DNA from: Hygrocybe punicea
Lineage: Eukaryota; Basidiomycota; Agaricomycetes; Agaricales; Hygrophoraceae
Reading direction: 5' to 3'
DNA length: 64,000 nucleotides
NCBI GenBank assembly: GCA_963556145.1
Contig: OY744463.1
Coordinates: 2,790,001-2,854,000, forward strand
Under the pieces are notes generated by a model. It searched no databases. It was not told the origin of the DNA and was given only the letters and a program-made list of their open reading frames with translations. Positions 1-9,935 of the stretch are shown here, in pieces. Positions within the stretch are counted from its first letter, which is position 1, and each line of letters starts with the position of its first letter. The translations under genes and the position numbers were made by a program.

Positions 1-789
1 GTCCGTTTGTACTGACGCGAACACGAAGGTGTGTGGGGTCGTTTGGGCTGACTTTGACGCGTGGCGCGTAGTTTTCGGTGTGGGGGCACAGGTGGGGGCC
101 GGTGATATGTAGACTTGCGGCGTCGTTGACGCAGACGCGTGGATGGACAGTTCTGTCTGGGTCGACGTGTGGTGTGTCGTTTTCGGAGTGAGCGGGTGAG
201 CTGGGGTTCTGGTTGCGGCTGAGCCGATGGACAGCGTTGTCTGTATGCTTGTAGCAGTGTAGGTGAGTGCCATTTGGGTCGACGTGGATGCGTAGATGGG
301 CCGATTATGTTGGGTTGGCGGTTCCGTTTGTGTTGTTGCTGATATTTTCACTAGCGGTGTGCTGGTTTGCACGGTGTCAGGCGATTGGCAGGCTGCATCC
401 GAACAGCCATCGTTGTACCCTTCGGTATAGCCGTCGTATTGGCCAAAGTCCTTGCCATCCTCATACCCTGCTTCGTATCCTACCAATCGGCCATCGTTGT
501 AGGCTCTTCGTTGGTCTTCATCTGCTTTCACGGCTCTTTTGGATGCTTGTTCGGCTGTTGTCAATTGTCCAAGAGCAAATGCGATCTCGAAAAATTCTTT
601 TAAGGCATTGGCCTTGTCGAATGAAGCGTCGAACTCGTTGACGGCAGCTTTGCGGATGTTATCTTTATATTCGACCGTGTATTTGTCTATCGTAGTCGAT
701 TCGCTAAGTGTGGTAGCTCGAGTTGGCTTGACATGGTGTGCGGCTTTTGCTTTCTTTGTAGCAGCTTTTTTGTTGCTGGGGCCTGGCAT
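1..789 (-). CDS. Partial gene, unknown function: YxxG repeat N-half and TQT-rich tail
   Basis: The frame is open from an ATG at 787-789 to the left edge (263 codons, no stop), so the 3' end is missing. The first ~40 residues are Lys/Ala-rich. Next comes a charged, probably helical stretch (about residues 40-110). Then there is a run of Tyr/Gly repeats (DGRLVGYEAGYEDG, later YDGYTEGYNDG) with Gly every fourth residue, like the GX3 arrays of Yae1-type proteins. From about residue 140 the protein is Thr/Ser/Pro/His-rich and repeats a short S/T-x-Q-T motif (TTQTE, TSTQM, TSIQT, TSTQTE, SVQTD). No catalytic domain is recognised. The TQT motifs resemble LC8 dynein light-chain ligands, which is only a suggestion. 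Other basidiomycete Pro/Thr-rich repeat proteins in this window (7.5-11.7 kb) have a similar composition. Codon use is GC-ending and the frame is intact, so this may be a live gene. Confidence 0.55.
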   Translation of the reverse strand, partial: MPGPSNKKAATKKAKAAHHVKPTRATTLSESTTIDKYTVEYKDNIRKAAVNEFDASFDKANALKEFFEIAFALGQLTTAEQASKRAVKADEDQRRAYNDGRLVGYEAGYEDGKDFGQYDGYTEGYNDGCSDAACQSPDTVQTSTPLVKISATTQTEPPTQHNRPIYASTSTQMALTYTATSIQTTLSIGSAATRTPAHPLTPKTTHHTSTQTELSIHASASTTPQVYISPAPTCAPTPKTTRHASKSAQTTPHTFVFASVQTD

Positions 790-829
790 GTCGATTGCGA
801 AAAGTAAGAGAGCTGGGATGCAAATGTGA

Positions 830-975
830 AACGCGAGGACGCAGGGTGTAAAACGCGGAGACGCAGGCACGAAACCTTAGAGACGCAGAGAGGCAAAGAC
901 GCAAAACGCGGGAACGCAAAATCACTGAAACGCTAAGACGCTGGACGCTGAGACACTAAGATACTGAGACAAAAG
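830..975. repeat. Degenerate GACGC/AACGC short tandem repeat
   Basis: About 145 bp of imperfect 8-17 bp units built on GACGC and AAACGCG lies just upstream of the minus-strand gene that starts at 789. It is CpG-dense compared with its surroundings and could lie in that gene's 5' region. No protein-coding signal is seen. Confidence 0.6.
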
Positions 976-1444
976 CACCAAAGAGACTTGGGATGCAACA
1001 AGAAAGCAGGAGCAGGCGTGTTAAAGGTCGAATCACGCTCTCATCACCACGATGGAGAGGTGCCGATGGGCTAGCAGGGAGTCCTCTAGCTCAATCGCTA
1101 AGCTCGAGTCACTAAGATCAATCCTAATCCTACTGACTACCAAACAGAGCTATCTACTGAATCCAACCGTGGGAAGGTCACGTGATCTACCAGATCTCCC
1201 TACCACACCGTGGGCGCCTTATTTATGTGGTCAAGGTGGGCCCTGTGGGGCTGTTCTATGTAAAAAAATGTCAGTAAAATATGAAATAAAGTCATTACTC
1301 ACCGTGGTTGTTGAGTAACGTTAGTGTTGAGTCGAACTTGAAGTTGCGCGCGAGTATGTTTAAGGTCACATGACCTAAGTTCACGCGACTGCATAGAAAA
1401 AAATGTGAAGGATTAAGTAAATGAGTATCTACGTAGGTAACTAT
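976..1444. other. Stretch without recognisable gene
   Basis: About 470 bp with no convincing coding frame. It holds two CACGTG/TCACGTGA-like palindromes near 1178-1190 and a CATGTGACC-like motif near 1365-1375. I see no gene, tRNA or element ends here. Confidence 0.4.
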
Positions 1445-1602
1445 ACATTACGGTTCGCGGTTTGAACCGCATGTCAGTGCCAGAACCGCAAACTTAACCA
1501 GCGGTTCGGTTCAGCCAAATGGCTGAACCAGAACCGAACTTCCGGTTCGGTTCGCGGTTCAAACCAGGTTCGGATCGGTTCCGAACCGAACTTCGGCATC
1601 AC
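1445..1602. mobile_element. Right end of a MITE with GAACCG-rich arms
   Basis: This fragment ends in CTTCGGCATCAC followed by TA. The same terminus and TA duplication flank the complete copy at 32229-33405. The body is made of GGTTCGGTTC-type palindromic repeats. The matching left terminus (GTGATGCCGAAG) is not present upstream, so the copy is truncated. Its right edge coincides with the truncation of the B1 LTR at 1605. Confidence 0.65.
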
Positions 1603-1604
1603 TA

Positions 1605-2075
1605 GAAGGGAGTGGAGTACGAAGACTAATATGGGGACGATACGAAGCAAGGACTAAGAAATAGAACTGAAGGGGAGCGATAACCTGTATTTTCTATATG
1701 ATGGGATGTAATATATGGTTGTAGTATAAGGGTACATCTTTTATACTACTGGGAGAGATCCTGTGCTCTAGTAACTATGTACTACAACCGAAGGCTGTAA
1801 CTGATAGGAGAGGAGTGGAGCGGAGTATAGGAGGAATGATGCTATGTACTAAGTAACGGGAAACGAAGATATATCATATGTAACTATATACGTACTGATT
1901 CCGGGTCGTTAGAGACATCGCATCTTGAGTATGAACGATTCCGGAGGCGGAATCCGGAGCGGAATTGACGGAGAGGACCGGAATCGGACGGAATCGACGA
2001 TACGTGAATGGGAATGGACGGGGACGAAGTGGGATATGAAGAGGATTCGGGTCCAGAGGGCCCAGAGCCTCTACA
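1605..2075 (-). repeat. B1 3' LTR, truncated
   Basis: Near-identical to 5957-6428 but lacking the first ~140 bp. It ends CCTCTACA at 2075. On the minus strand it carries the family TATA/hairpin block. Confidence 0.85.
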
Positions 2076-2412
2076 TCCGGTCAGGACTCAGATAGAGACC
2101 ATCCCTGGTCGATCCATATGAAATAACGAAGATACCGGGGTCGTGGGAATAAATGAGCGGATGCAATGTCAAAAACGGACGGAAACGGGAGTACAACGTG
2201 AGCGGAGTTGAAGCTGGCAGGTATCGAAGCGTCGGGAGGCAGTGGTCCGGAGCTACTGAAAGAGGGTGGGGCGAAATGGCTGGATAAAGGAACAATGGCC
2301 ACGTGACGGGGCAACAAATACAAACAAGAAAACTTTTCAACGCGACTTCAACCATCTCGACAACATCCTCAACAAGCCCAACAAACCCAACAAACACCAA
2401 CACCAACACCAG

Positions 2413-3862
2413 ATGTCGACAGAATACGACAATTTCCTCAACAATCTCGATGCGGAAACGTGGCAAGATTTCGAGAGCGCCGTGGCCGAGTTACTAGAAG
2501 TCGACGTGGCTGGAATCGATATCATACGTGACGGATTCGAGAACGAAGCACGGCAATGGGTGGTGAGACGACGACGGGCCATGGTAAGAGATCCCGTTCC
2601 TGTAAACGGCACGGACTAATGATACCCGGCAGCGGAACTACAGGGGAATCTTGACGGAAATCCGGGACAACGGAATCGACGTGACGGAACCGAGGGATTT
2701 CTCGATGGGCGGAGAGATGGTGGTGGAGGTCGAGGAATGGTTGCGGAGCTGGGAAAACTACGAACGGGAACGGAAAGAGGCGAGGCGTCGGGAAGCTGTA
2801 CGGTTGCAGGAGGAAAAGGAGGAGGAAGCGAGGAAACAATGGGTCGAGCGGCAACGGGCGGAGGAATCGCGTCAGTACGAAGAGGAGATGAATAGGAGGT
2901 GGAAGCGGAGAAGCGGATCGAGGAGGCGGAAAGGGCGAAGGCGGCAGAGGCAGCAAAAAGGGAGGCTGATGCAGCCGCGGAAAGGGACCGGGAGGAGGCT
3001 GCACAAACCAGCTATCACGGAAGCGAGGACGAGGAGGGCACCTGGTCCGATCAGCAACTATGAAAATACGAGCGGCTTCAAGCACTCAACGCGATCAAAC
3101 ACAAAAAGCTCAACCGGGATAAGAGGGTCAACCGGGACGACGAGACCGTTCACGGGGACTACAACAGCGGCAAAAATTTCTCGAATGCGAGCAGGAACGA
3201 GGACGCAGAACCGAAGGGAAAGATTCCGGGGGTAAGTGATATCTCACGGACTCGTATATCCGTGGTGCCTAACTAATCCGTAGTACATGCAGTCGTTCCG
3301 GATCCGGCAATGCGATGCGTGCGTGACCGCCAATGCAGTTTGTCGCGGAATCGAGGGGTACGCGTGCGATCGATGCAAAAGGCTTAAACGACATTGCGGG
3401 TTATCGACAAAGGGACCGGCCACCGGATCTGGAAAAGCGGAAAGGAAAGGGAAGGCGAAGGCGGGTAGTCCAAAGAGGAAAATCATCGCGAAGAAAATAC
3501 CAAAGCCCGTGAGGAAGCCTAGATTGTGGACCGGAGAGGCGTCGACGAGTAAGCGGATGTTGACCGACGTCGAACCGGATACGGAATTGGAGCGGGACGA
3601 AGGGAGACGAGGAAATCCATTCAAGCACCCGTGGATCGGAGCCGGAATCAATGACCATGTCTGGGCAGTGCGCAAGATGGCGACGGAAACGCAGAGGGAG
3701 ATATCGACGATCGCGGACGGCCTCTCGGAGTACGTTGCGGAGGTCCATTCGAAGCTAACCCGTTGGACAAAGGAGCTGAACCAACTACGCGCGAACCAAG
3801 CCCATATCTTTGGCCAACTCGACATCATCGACACAAAACTCGACGAAAGGAGAAGGGAGTAG
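2413..3862 (+). pseudogene. Antisense C6 zinc-cluster/coiled-coil gene of B1, decayed copy
   Basis: Three exons run antisense to gag: 2413-2583, 2633-3231 and 3284-3862, with introns of 49 and 52 bp (GTAAG donors, ACTAAT branch sites, CAG/TAG acceptors). Exon 1 encodes a 57-residue acidic helical domain starting MSTEYDNFL. Exon 2 encodes a Glu/Arg/Lys-rich coiled coil. Exon 3 encodes six cysteines spaced CX2CX6CX7CX2CX6C, then a Lys/Pro-rich linker and a C-terminal helical region (ending DTKLDERRRE). Compared with the intact copy at 50280-51745, exon 2 has a one-base deletion near 2900, a 15-bp shorter segment, and a TGA at 3061-3063 where the other copy has CGA. The zinc-cluster spacing fits fungal Zn(II)2Cys6 proteins. 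Basic residues lie between the last two cysteines rather than after the second, which is unusual, so DNA binding is a hypothesis. Confidence 0.75.
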
Positions 3863-5613
3863 AAGGGAAATGGACGGAAAAGGAGGGGAAACAAACCGCA
3901 GGACAATGTACATAAAAATAAAATGAGTACATAATAAAATCTATAACGGAAAGGGAGAAACGGGTAACTACATAAGCCAGAATCTGGAGGTTGAGGTGGA
4001 GGGCGGGACCGGAATACAACGGACACGGAATGGGATCGAAACAAATGGGAAACAAAGAAAACTATAAACGGAAACGAAAATATAAATAAGTGGAGGCCGG
4101 GAGCGTGAACGGAAAGCGGAACGGAGGACGAAAACGCAAAAATGGGTGACGGAAACGGGTCTATATCCCCACAAGAGTTTCTGAAAGAAGGTCGGAGGCG
4201 GAACGACAAGAGGAGGCGGAGAACTTCTTGCAAACATTCGAGCGAGGTGTCGAGGGGGTGGAGGTCCAAAATGCGATGACAAAGTAGAATGAAGACGGAA
4301 ACGAGGAACAATAAAAATTTGAGAACCGGAGTGCCGACACCAACACGATCCCATATAACGGGTGTGCCACGTGACGGGTCTAAAAATGATGGGGTGCCCC
4401 AAGCGGGCGAAGACAGAACCGACAACGATACGGGAGCGGAAACGATGAGGGGAACCAGGAACGAAGGGGTCGACATAACGGAATCAGAACCAGAATCGAA
4501 ATCAAATACAAGGGGTGGAATGGAGTCCGGAATGGGAACGGGTACGGAATACTCAACCAAAGTTGACGGAATCCCGATAGATGGTGACGGAGGACAATAT
4601 GGCGGCAATATCGGGGACGGAATGTCTATTTCTGGAGAATCCGAGGACAATGGGAGCGGGTCCAGTACGAGTTCATGGACGGAAACCGGAGGGGATGAAA
4701 CCGGAGACGATGGGGACGAAATAGGAAACGAATTGGATAAATCGGTGACCAGCATCGATAAATCGGGAATGGGATCGGACGGGGACGACACGGGACTGGA
4801 CGACAATACCTGTAAACAAATGACGGTCTCGACGGGCACCGGAATAAATGGGTACGGAATATGTGATGAAGGGGACGGAGTATATGTAGGACCGGAATGA
4901 ACGTGGGCGACGGAACGAACGACGGTGGGCGGGATCGAGGTCAGAATCGGGACCGGAGATGACAAAGCTATGATGGGTGGGGGACTGGGACCGGAATCGG
5001 GACTAGAGATGGTAACGGCAAGGGAAGGGGATTTCAGAACAGAGCGACAACCGGAAAGCAGGAATAAGGCGGCATCGTGGAAAACGTCGAGCGGGTACGG
5101 ATCGTCGTGGTAATGGTCAGGATGAAGGTAATGGAGGCGTTCTTCAATACGTAGATGAAGGTCTGAGTCGAATCCGTTGGCAAAGTATGTGTTCCGTTGC
5201 TTATCCGATAGACGGCCGTTGTCAAACAAGACACCGGAAATGCGTATGAAATCCCGGAAATATTGTCCTAAGTCCACTTTGTTCTCTATACCGTAAGCCG
5301 ATTGTTGTCGTGTAAGTTGATCGAGATCCGAGATTGTATACCGGATGGAATCCGTAGCACCGGGATAAAAGTCGAAGATGGCACATTGGAAAGCGATGAA
5401 GTCTTTAGTGGAGGCGGTGGGAAGTGTCGACCAGAGTTCGTAATCGTTGTTGTTGAGGTACCGTAGCATGTAGCGAATCTTCAAAGCGTCCGTGAGTCCA
5501 CAATCGGAACCGAGTATGTCGATTTCGTTGAAGAAGCGGGGGAGGTCGAGTTCGTTTCCGTCGAATGTCGGGGCTGAGGGATCACCTCGGAGAGGCATGA
5601 ATCCGTATGTCAT
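3244..5613 (-). CDS. gag: B1 Gag-like protein with hydrophobic C-terminal segments
   Basis: Frame of 789 aa from ATG 5611-5613. Residues ~1-195 align along their length with the Gag of element C (shared features: MPLRG/MPTRG start, APTFDGN, a YGI..K..LGQYFRDFIRISG block, a final FHDAALFLLSG block) and form the capsid-type domain. The rest is Pro/Ser/Val-rich low complexity with two hydrophobic stretches (around LLFLVSVFILLCHRI and LFIFSFPFIVFFVSHL). There is no zinc knuckle. In copy B2 the equivalent frame stops before the antisense gene. Here it reads on through the antisense gene's exon 3, so the last ~200 residues are probably not part of the native protein. Confidence 0.7.
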   Translation of the reverse strand: MTYGFMPLRGDPSAPTFDGNELDLPRFFNEIDILGSDCGLTDALKIRYMLRYLNNNDYELWSTLPTASTKDFIAFQCAIFDFYPGATDSIRYTISDLDQLTRQQSAYGIENKVDLGQYFRDFIRISGVLFDNGRLSDKQRNTYFANGFDSDLHLRIEERLHYLHPDHYHDDPYPLDVFHDAALFLLSGCRSVLKSPSLAVTISSPDSGPSPPPIIALSSPVPILTSIPPTVVRSVAHVHSGPTYTPSPSSHIPYPFIPVPVETVICLQVLSSSPVSSPSDPIPDLSMLVTDLSNSFPISSPSSPVSSPPVSVHELVLDPLPLSSDSPEIDIPSPILPPYCPPSPSIGIPSTLVEYSVPVPIPDSIPPLVFDFDSGSDSVMSTPSFLVPLIVSAPVSLSVLSSPAWGTPSFLDPSRGTPVIWDRVGVGTPVLKFLLFLVSVFILLCHRILDLHPLDTSLECLQEVLRLLLSFRLRPSFRNSCGDIDPFPSPIFAFSSSVPLSVHAPGLHLFIFSFPFIVFFVSHLFRSHSVSVVFRSRPPPQPPDSGLCSYPFLPFRYRFYYVLILFLCTLSCGLFPLLFRPFPFYSLLLSSSFVSMMSSWPKIWAWFARSWFSSFVQRVSFEWTSATYSERPSAIVDISLCVSVAILRTAQTWSLIPAPIHGCLNGFPRLPSSRSNSVSGSTSVNIRLLVDASPVHNLGFLTGFGIFFAMIFLFGLPAFAFPFLSAFPDPVAGPFVDNPQCRLSLLHRSHAYPSIPRQTALAVTHASHCRIRNDCMYYGLVRHHGYTSP

Positions 5614-5797
5614 ATTGGGAATGTCTAAGAATGTCTAAATCGGGATGCGGGTCGGAAAGCGGGTCGGGTCGAGGAGGTTCGAGGTCGAGGTCGAAGTCGT
5701 AAGTGGAACTAAATAACTAGAGTCGGGTAGAAGAGGGAAACGTCATGAAAGTCAAAGCCGACCGTGGGGAGGGTATGAAAAGACAAAAGAAATAAAC

Positions 5798-5815
5798 TCC
5801 TCGCGGTGGGCTCCA
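5798..5815 (-). other. B1 primer-binding site
   Basis: Minus-strand sequence TGGAGCCCACCGCGAGGA begins 2 nt inside the 5' LTR. The same 18-mer follows the 5' LTRs of A (53345-53362) and C (46987-47004). Its complement has the layout of a tRNA 3' end with CCA, U at position 73 and C at position 61. U73 suggests tRNA-Cys (inference). Confidence 0.7.
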
Positions 5816-5817
5816 GT

Positions 5818-6428
5818 TGTGATGGCGAGTTCTGTTGTAGACCCGAATGGGAATCTACGGAAAGGGTTGATCAGCTAAGAAGTGATCAGAGGAATTTAGT
5901 TTCTATAGTGTCTAGTCAATCCAACCCGAATCCGGGGTTCCGGATCAGAGGGGAAGTGAAGGGAGTGGAGTACGAAGACTAATATGGGGACGATACGAAG
6001 CGAGGACTAAGAAATAGAACTGAAGGGGAGCGATAACCTGTATTTTCTATATGATGGGATGTAATATATGGTTGTAGTATAAGGGTACATCTTTTATACT
6101 ACTGGGAGAGATCCTGTGCTCTAGTAACTATGTACTACAACTGAAGGCTGTAACTGATAGGAGAGGAGTGGAGCGGAGTATAGGAGGAATGATGCTATGT
6201 ACTAAGTAACGGGAAACGAAGATATATCATATGTAACTATATACGTACTGATTCCGGGTCGTTAGAGACATCGCATCTTGAGTATGAACGATTCCGGAGG
6301 CGGAATCCAGACCGGAATCGATGGAGAGGACCGGAATCGGACGGAATCGACGATACGTGAATGGGAATGGACGGGGACGAAGTGGGATATGAAGAGGATT
6401 CGGGTCCAGAGGGCCCGGAGCCTCTACA
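5818..6428 (-). repeat. B1 5' LTR (611 bp)
   Basis: Termini TGTAGAGG...CATCACA on the minus strand. It contains the family TATAAAA inside a GTAGTATAA/TTATACTAC inverted repeat, the likely promoter. The right flank begins ACGA. Confidence 0.85.
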
Positions 6429-7063
6429 ACGATGTCTGTGTCAATGACGTATTGAGGGGTGATGTCTTGTCCTGTCTGTGGAACAATGCGGTCCACCTGA
6501 TGTCGGTATTCGTCCAAGAAAGGATAATGTTGTAAATGAGTGTGGGAGGTATCAAGATTATAGATGGAAAAGGATAAATGAATGTGGGTCCAGGTTTCGA
6601 GTCATGGCATAAGTGACAAGCTGTGGGAACAAGTCATCGGGTACTGCATTGAAGCAGTGTCATGCGAACAATATACGATAGGGGTTGGTTCACTGTTTGG
6701 GAAGTCGTATGGTCTGTGGTCAAAGTCCAAAAGAGTACGCTCCGGCAATGGTCGGATTAGAGAGAACAGTGAAATGTCTTGTGCTCGGGGATTGTTCAGA
6801 GTTCGCATGCAGGTGAGGAATGTCGTCGGATCGTCAGGGAGGATAATGGTAGGCACAGGGTATCAATATGGAAACCAAATATCCGAGAATGGCAATTGTC
6901 AATTACGTGTCGATATATTGTCAAGGTGGAAGTCGGATGTATCAATGGTGGAAGGGCGTCTATGCCAAAGATAGATCATGACAATGTAGAAACCGATCAG
7001 GAAGGTGATGGCAATGCTGCCAATAACAATTACAGTGATGAGCTGTGTCGGGAGTACAGCCAT
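6429..7063 (-). pseudogene. Broken single-pass membrane protein gene
   Basis: One frame runs from ATG 7061-7063 to the B1 LTR junction at 6429, interrupted by three TGA codons (about 6897, 6864 and 6599) with no frame change. Residues ~6-32 form a hydrophobic membrane segment (TVIVIGSIAITFLIGFYIV) followed by basic YLWHRR, suggesting N-out/C-in topology. The remaining ~170 residues are soluble and rich in Pro, His, Asp and Tyr. The 3' end is cut by B1. Each TGA could have been Arg CGA (CpG transition). No family is recognised. It diverges from the gene starting at 7524. Confidence 0.5.
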
Positions 7064-7523
7064 TGTGATCGGTTTGTCGTGGGATAGAGTAAACAAGATA
7101 TTGAAGGGAAAAGACAATGTCGGTGACGTCTGTCAGCAAGGAGACTATTCGGGTACAACAAGGTCACGTGGGATATGTCCATGGTCGGTCTGGATTGTTC
7201 TAGAAGAAGGGACAAAAAGAGAACAAGAATAAGAAAATACAAGGATGTCCAAATGAAAAATGAAGACAAAGGACAAAATGAAATGAAAAAGGAAGGTTTG
7301 CAGTGCAGAATCATCATGGTGGGTATCGGAATGGGCATCGGGGTTGGAAGCGGAGTTGGAAACGTAACAGGAGCCCACCGCGAGGATCTGTCAGCTCACT
7401 TCACTCTCCTTGTATTTTCTATACCCTGTTTGCCATTTTTGGCATAAAAACCCTCCTTTTCGGCTGCAAAAAAGATTTCCTGCGCCTCGTCGTCGCCTCG
7501 TAGCTTTAAAAAGCTTCCTGAAG
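7064..7523. promoter_or_regulatory. Shared intergenic region of two divergent genes
   Basis: 460 bp between the starts at 7063 (minus) and 7524 (plus). A GCATAAAAACC box at about 7441-7451 lies ~75 bp before the plus-strand ATG. A pyrimidine-rich tract (7395-7440) precedes it. No other feature is seen. Confidence 0.35.
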
Positions 7524-9687
7524 ATGTTATCCACCCTCTACTTGCTTCTGTGTAGGTTTCTCACACCTCACCGATCGCAGCCATTCCCCCTCGCAAGTCC
7601 CAGAGCCAGTGACATGTCACATGCCAATGAAACCGACTTTCATTTATTGTCCATTTTCCTCAGCTTCGGTCTCTCTTTTTCTTATGTTCTCCTGTATTAC
7701 ATCACCATCTACTTCCATTCCTTTGTTTTCTGCCCAACTTCCGCCTCCAAAGACCCCAAAAACGACAAAAATCTGCCAAGTGTTGCACAAGTACCCGAAA
7801 TGAGTCGGGTTCAAGTAGAAGAACTACACATTGGATTAGCTGAAAAAGAGAAGCAAGGTGAAGGCTTATGTGCCTGTGGACAAAAGTACGTACTGGTTAG
7901 TTGTTACAGAGGGTCCCGCATGGGTAAGCATATCCAAACCCGTCGAACCCGCCGCCAACCTGTTCCGCTGTAGATGCAGGTTCTTGGTGGCTTCGGAACT
8001 ATATAAAGAAATAAGATCCTAACCAGAGGGTGTCAGCGTAGAAGTGACTGGATAAGTCAGTGTCGGGAATAGTAGTAAAAGGAAGGGAATGTTAGTAAAA
8101 GTAAAGCTGCCACGTAAAACTGGACTAATAACGACGAATCCGGTGATGAACGGAGTAAAAACGGACAAATAATAAAGAACCCGACGATGCCGACAATGTC
8201 GGGTACGGCGGGTCAGGTCGGGTCGGGTCGGGTCGGAAACAATGAATGAATATACGGAAACAACGATAAAGACGACGAAGTGGACTATAAAAAGCTAAGG
8301 GTCTACATGGACGAGCATTTGAAGGGATTAAAAGGTGATTCTGACTAAAGGGAAACGGGGACTAAGGGTATCTTTTTTTTGTACGGTCGTCGGGGACCGT
8401 TTTTATAGTACATGAGTGTGTAGCTACTTTCGGACATGTCTACTTCGGCCGATAGAAACTACAAAGAAACACTGGAATGGGGAAGTGGAAAGGGGGGTTG
8501 CAAAGCAACGAAGACAGGAAAGTGGAGGGGAAAACGAATATCCATGAAAAAGATTGGAAAAGTCCTACATACCTCCGAAAGGACGAGGGGATGCATAAAT
8601 AAGGTAAATCCGAAGTCGGGGATTGAGTCCGAAGAGACCCATCTCCTGGAATTGGAACTCCGAGGCGTTTGAGGCTGCCGGATTTAGTCCGAAAGGGGCT
8701 GTGATGAAGCGGCATACGTCGGGTTACGTCGGTCACCTCGGGTCACGTCACATCGGGTTATGTCGGGTTCGAATGCGAGTTGAATGGAGGCAGCGGGTTT
8801 GTCCGGATTCATGATATATCGACGATACGGTCTCAGAGGGACGTCGACCCTCTACACCGCTGCCACCAGACAACGCTTGGACACCCCCTCACACCCCCTC
8901 TAAACTCAACAGAACTACGTACGTGGATTCGATATGCCAGATGCAGCCCATGCGGCCGCTTTCCATTGTCTCGGATTACCAACAATGCGCAGCGCCCCAT
9001 CATGGTGACACCCCACCTGGCACACCCACATTTGACGTCCAATGCCCCCATTTCGTGTCCCAACAGCCCCCGTTTGCCGCCAACGTCCCAGACGAGCCAT
9101 TCCCACCCCATTTTGACGAACCAGACATGCCATGTCACCAATCGCAAACCTGTGTATCCAGGCCACCAACCGCATCACCACGCATCTACCCCCCACGAAC
9201 CACCTTGTCCACATCCGTATATGCCCCAGCACACCCCCGCACGATGACGTCACCGCAGCACGTCCAGCCCTGTGACCCACAAGCCCCAGAATACATACCC
9301 ACGTCTCCCTGCCTCCCTCCACACCATGGACCCTTGCCCACACACTCGTACACTCCCCCGTTTGCCTCTAGGGCCCTTGATGCGCTGTTGCTGTGTGTAA
9401 ATGGCAACACGGCTGCCTGCCACGTCACCTCGCTTCGTGCCTCAGCCAAGTCGACATCCCCAGAACCCCACACACCTCCGTTCAACGTCCCACGTCCCCG
9501 TCTCGCATCCCAATACCCTCCGTTCGCCTTCGCCGTCCCAAACGAGCAAATCCGGCCCCGGTTTGGACACCCCGCCAACGTGCCACGTCACCATCAACGA
9601 ACTTGCGCACCCAGTCTGGCTCCCATGTCCCCACGCATCCTACATCCACAGACCACGTTTTATGCATCTGTACAGGCCCCGGTGTAG
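7524..9687 (+). pseudogene. Gene of unknown function split by solo LTR A1
   Basis: Exonic sequence 7524-7968 resumes at 8861 after the LTR and one copy of its 4-bp duplication. The join keeps the same frame through to a stop at 9685-9687 (~420 aa). The start is chosen at 7524 (MLSTLYLLL). A hydrophobic segment at about residues 45-70 (SFSYVLLYYITIYFHSF) suggests a membrane anchor. It is followed by a charged region (EELHIGLAEKEKQGEG), a CACG motif, an Arg-rich patch, then a long Pro/His/Thr-rich tail with imperfect repeats related to those at 9.8-11.1 kb. The function is unknown. The solo LTR disrupts the gene between the Arg-rich patch and the Pro-rich tail. Confidence 0.55.
7969..8856 (-). 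mobile_element. A1: solo LTR of family A (888 bp)
   Basis: Plus-strand ends TGTAGATGC and CCTCTACA. Flanked by CCGC at 7965-7968 and 8857-8860. In the sense orientation (minus, by comparison with element A) it has a TATAAAA box followed by a short hairpin. No internal region, so a product of LTR-LTR recombination. Confidence 0.9.
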
Positions 9688-9935
9688 AGATTGATATCTC
9701 TCTGTGTGCGTATTCTCTTATTTTCTATTGTTACAGTTTACCTTATCTTCTTTACAATCCCACTTCACCATTTCTTCACCACAGTCCATTTATAGATACT
9801 ATACAGTACCTATATAGTGGCTTGTGTACATAGTTACAAACAAGAAGAGTTTTGGGTTTTGACCCCAGTGACAACGATCTCACACACCCCGAATCCGCGC
9901 CTACCCAGGCAGCGTTCACCACACCGGCACCCTCA
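9683..9935 (+). repeat. Direct repeat, copy 1
   Basis: About 250 bp similar to 11798-12045: starts TGTAGAGAT, contains a matching run around CTATACAGTACCTATATAGTG, then TGTGTACATA, then a block ending GTTCACCACA. The pair brackets the Pro/Ser/Thr-repeat gene. No matching short duplication was found at the outer edges, so tandem duplication is as likely as LTRs. Confidence 0.6.

Larger units (their letters stand above)
1605..6428 (-). mobile_element. B1: non-autonomous Ty3/Gypsy element, gag plus antisense gene
   Basis: Sense strand is minus. The 5' LTR is 6428-5818, followed by a 2-nt spacer and a primer-binding site, a gag gene (5613 leftward), and a second gene on the opposite strand (2413-3862). 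A 3' LTR (2075-1605) follows and is truncated at its outer end. No protease, reverse transcriptase or integrase frame is present. The length (~4.8 kb truncated) matches copy B2 once nested DNA is subtracted (~4.97 kb), so the lack of pol is a family property, not a local deletion. The outer right flank begins ACGA, the NCGN type seen at the other insertions. It has inserted next to or into the membrane-protein pseudogene at 6429-7063. Confidence 0.85.

Noticed and set aside
4289..4900. 203-codon plus-strand Gly/Asp/Thr frame
   Set aside because: Complement of the low-complexity part of B1 gag; mirrored at 49259-49765 opposite B2 gag.
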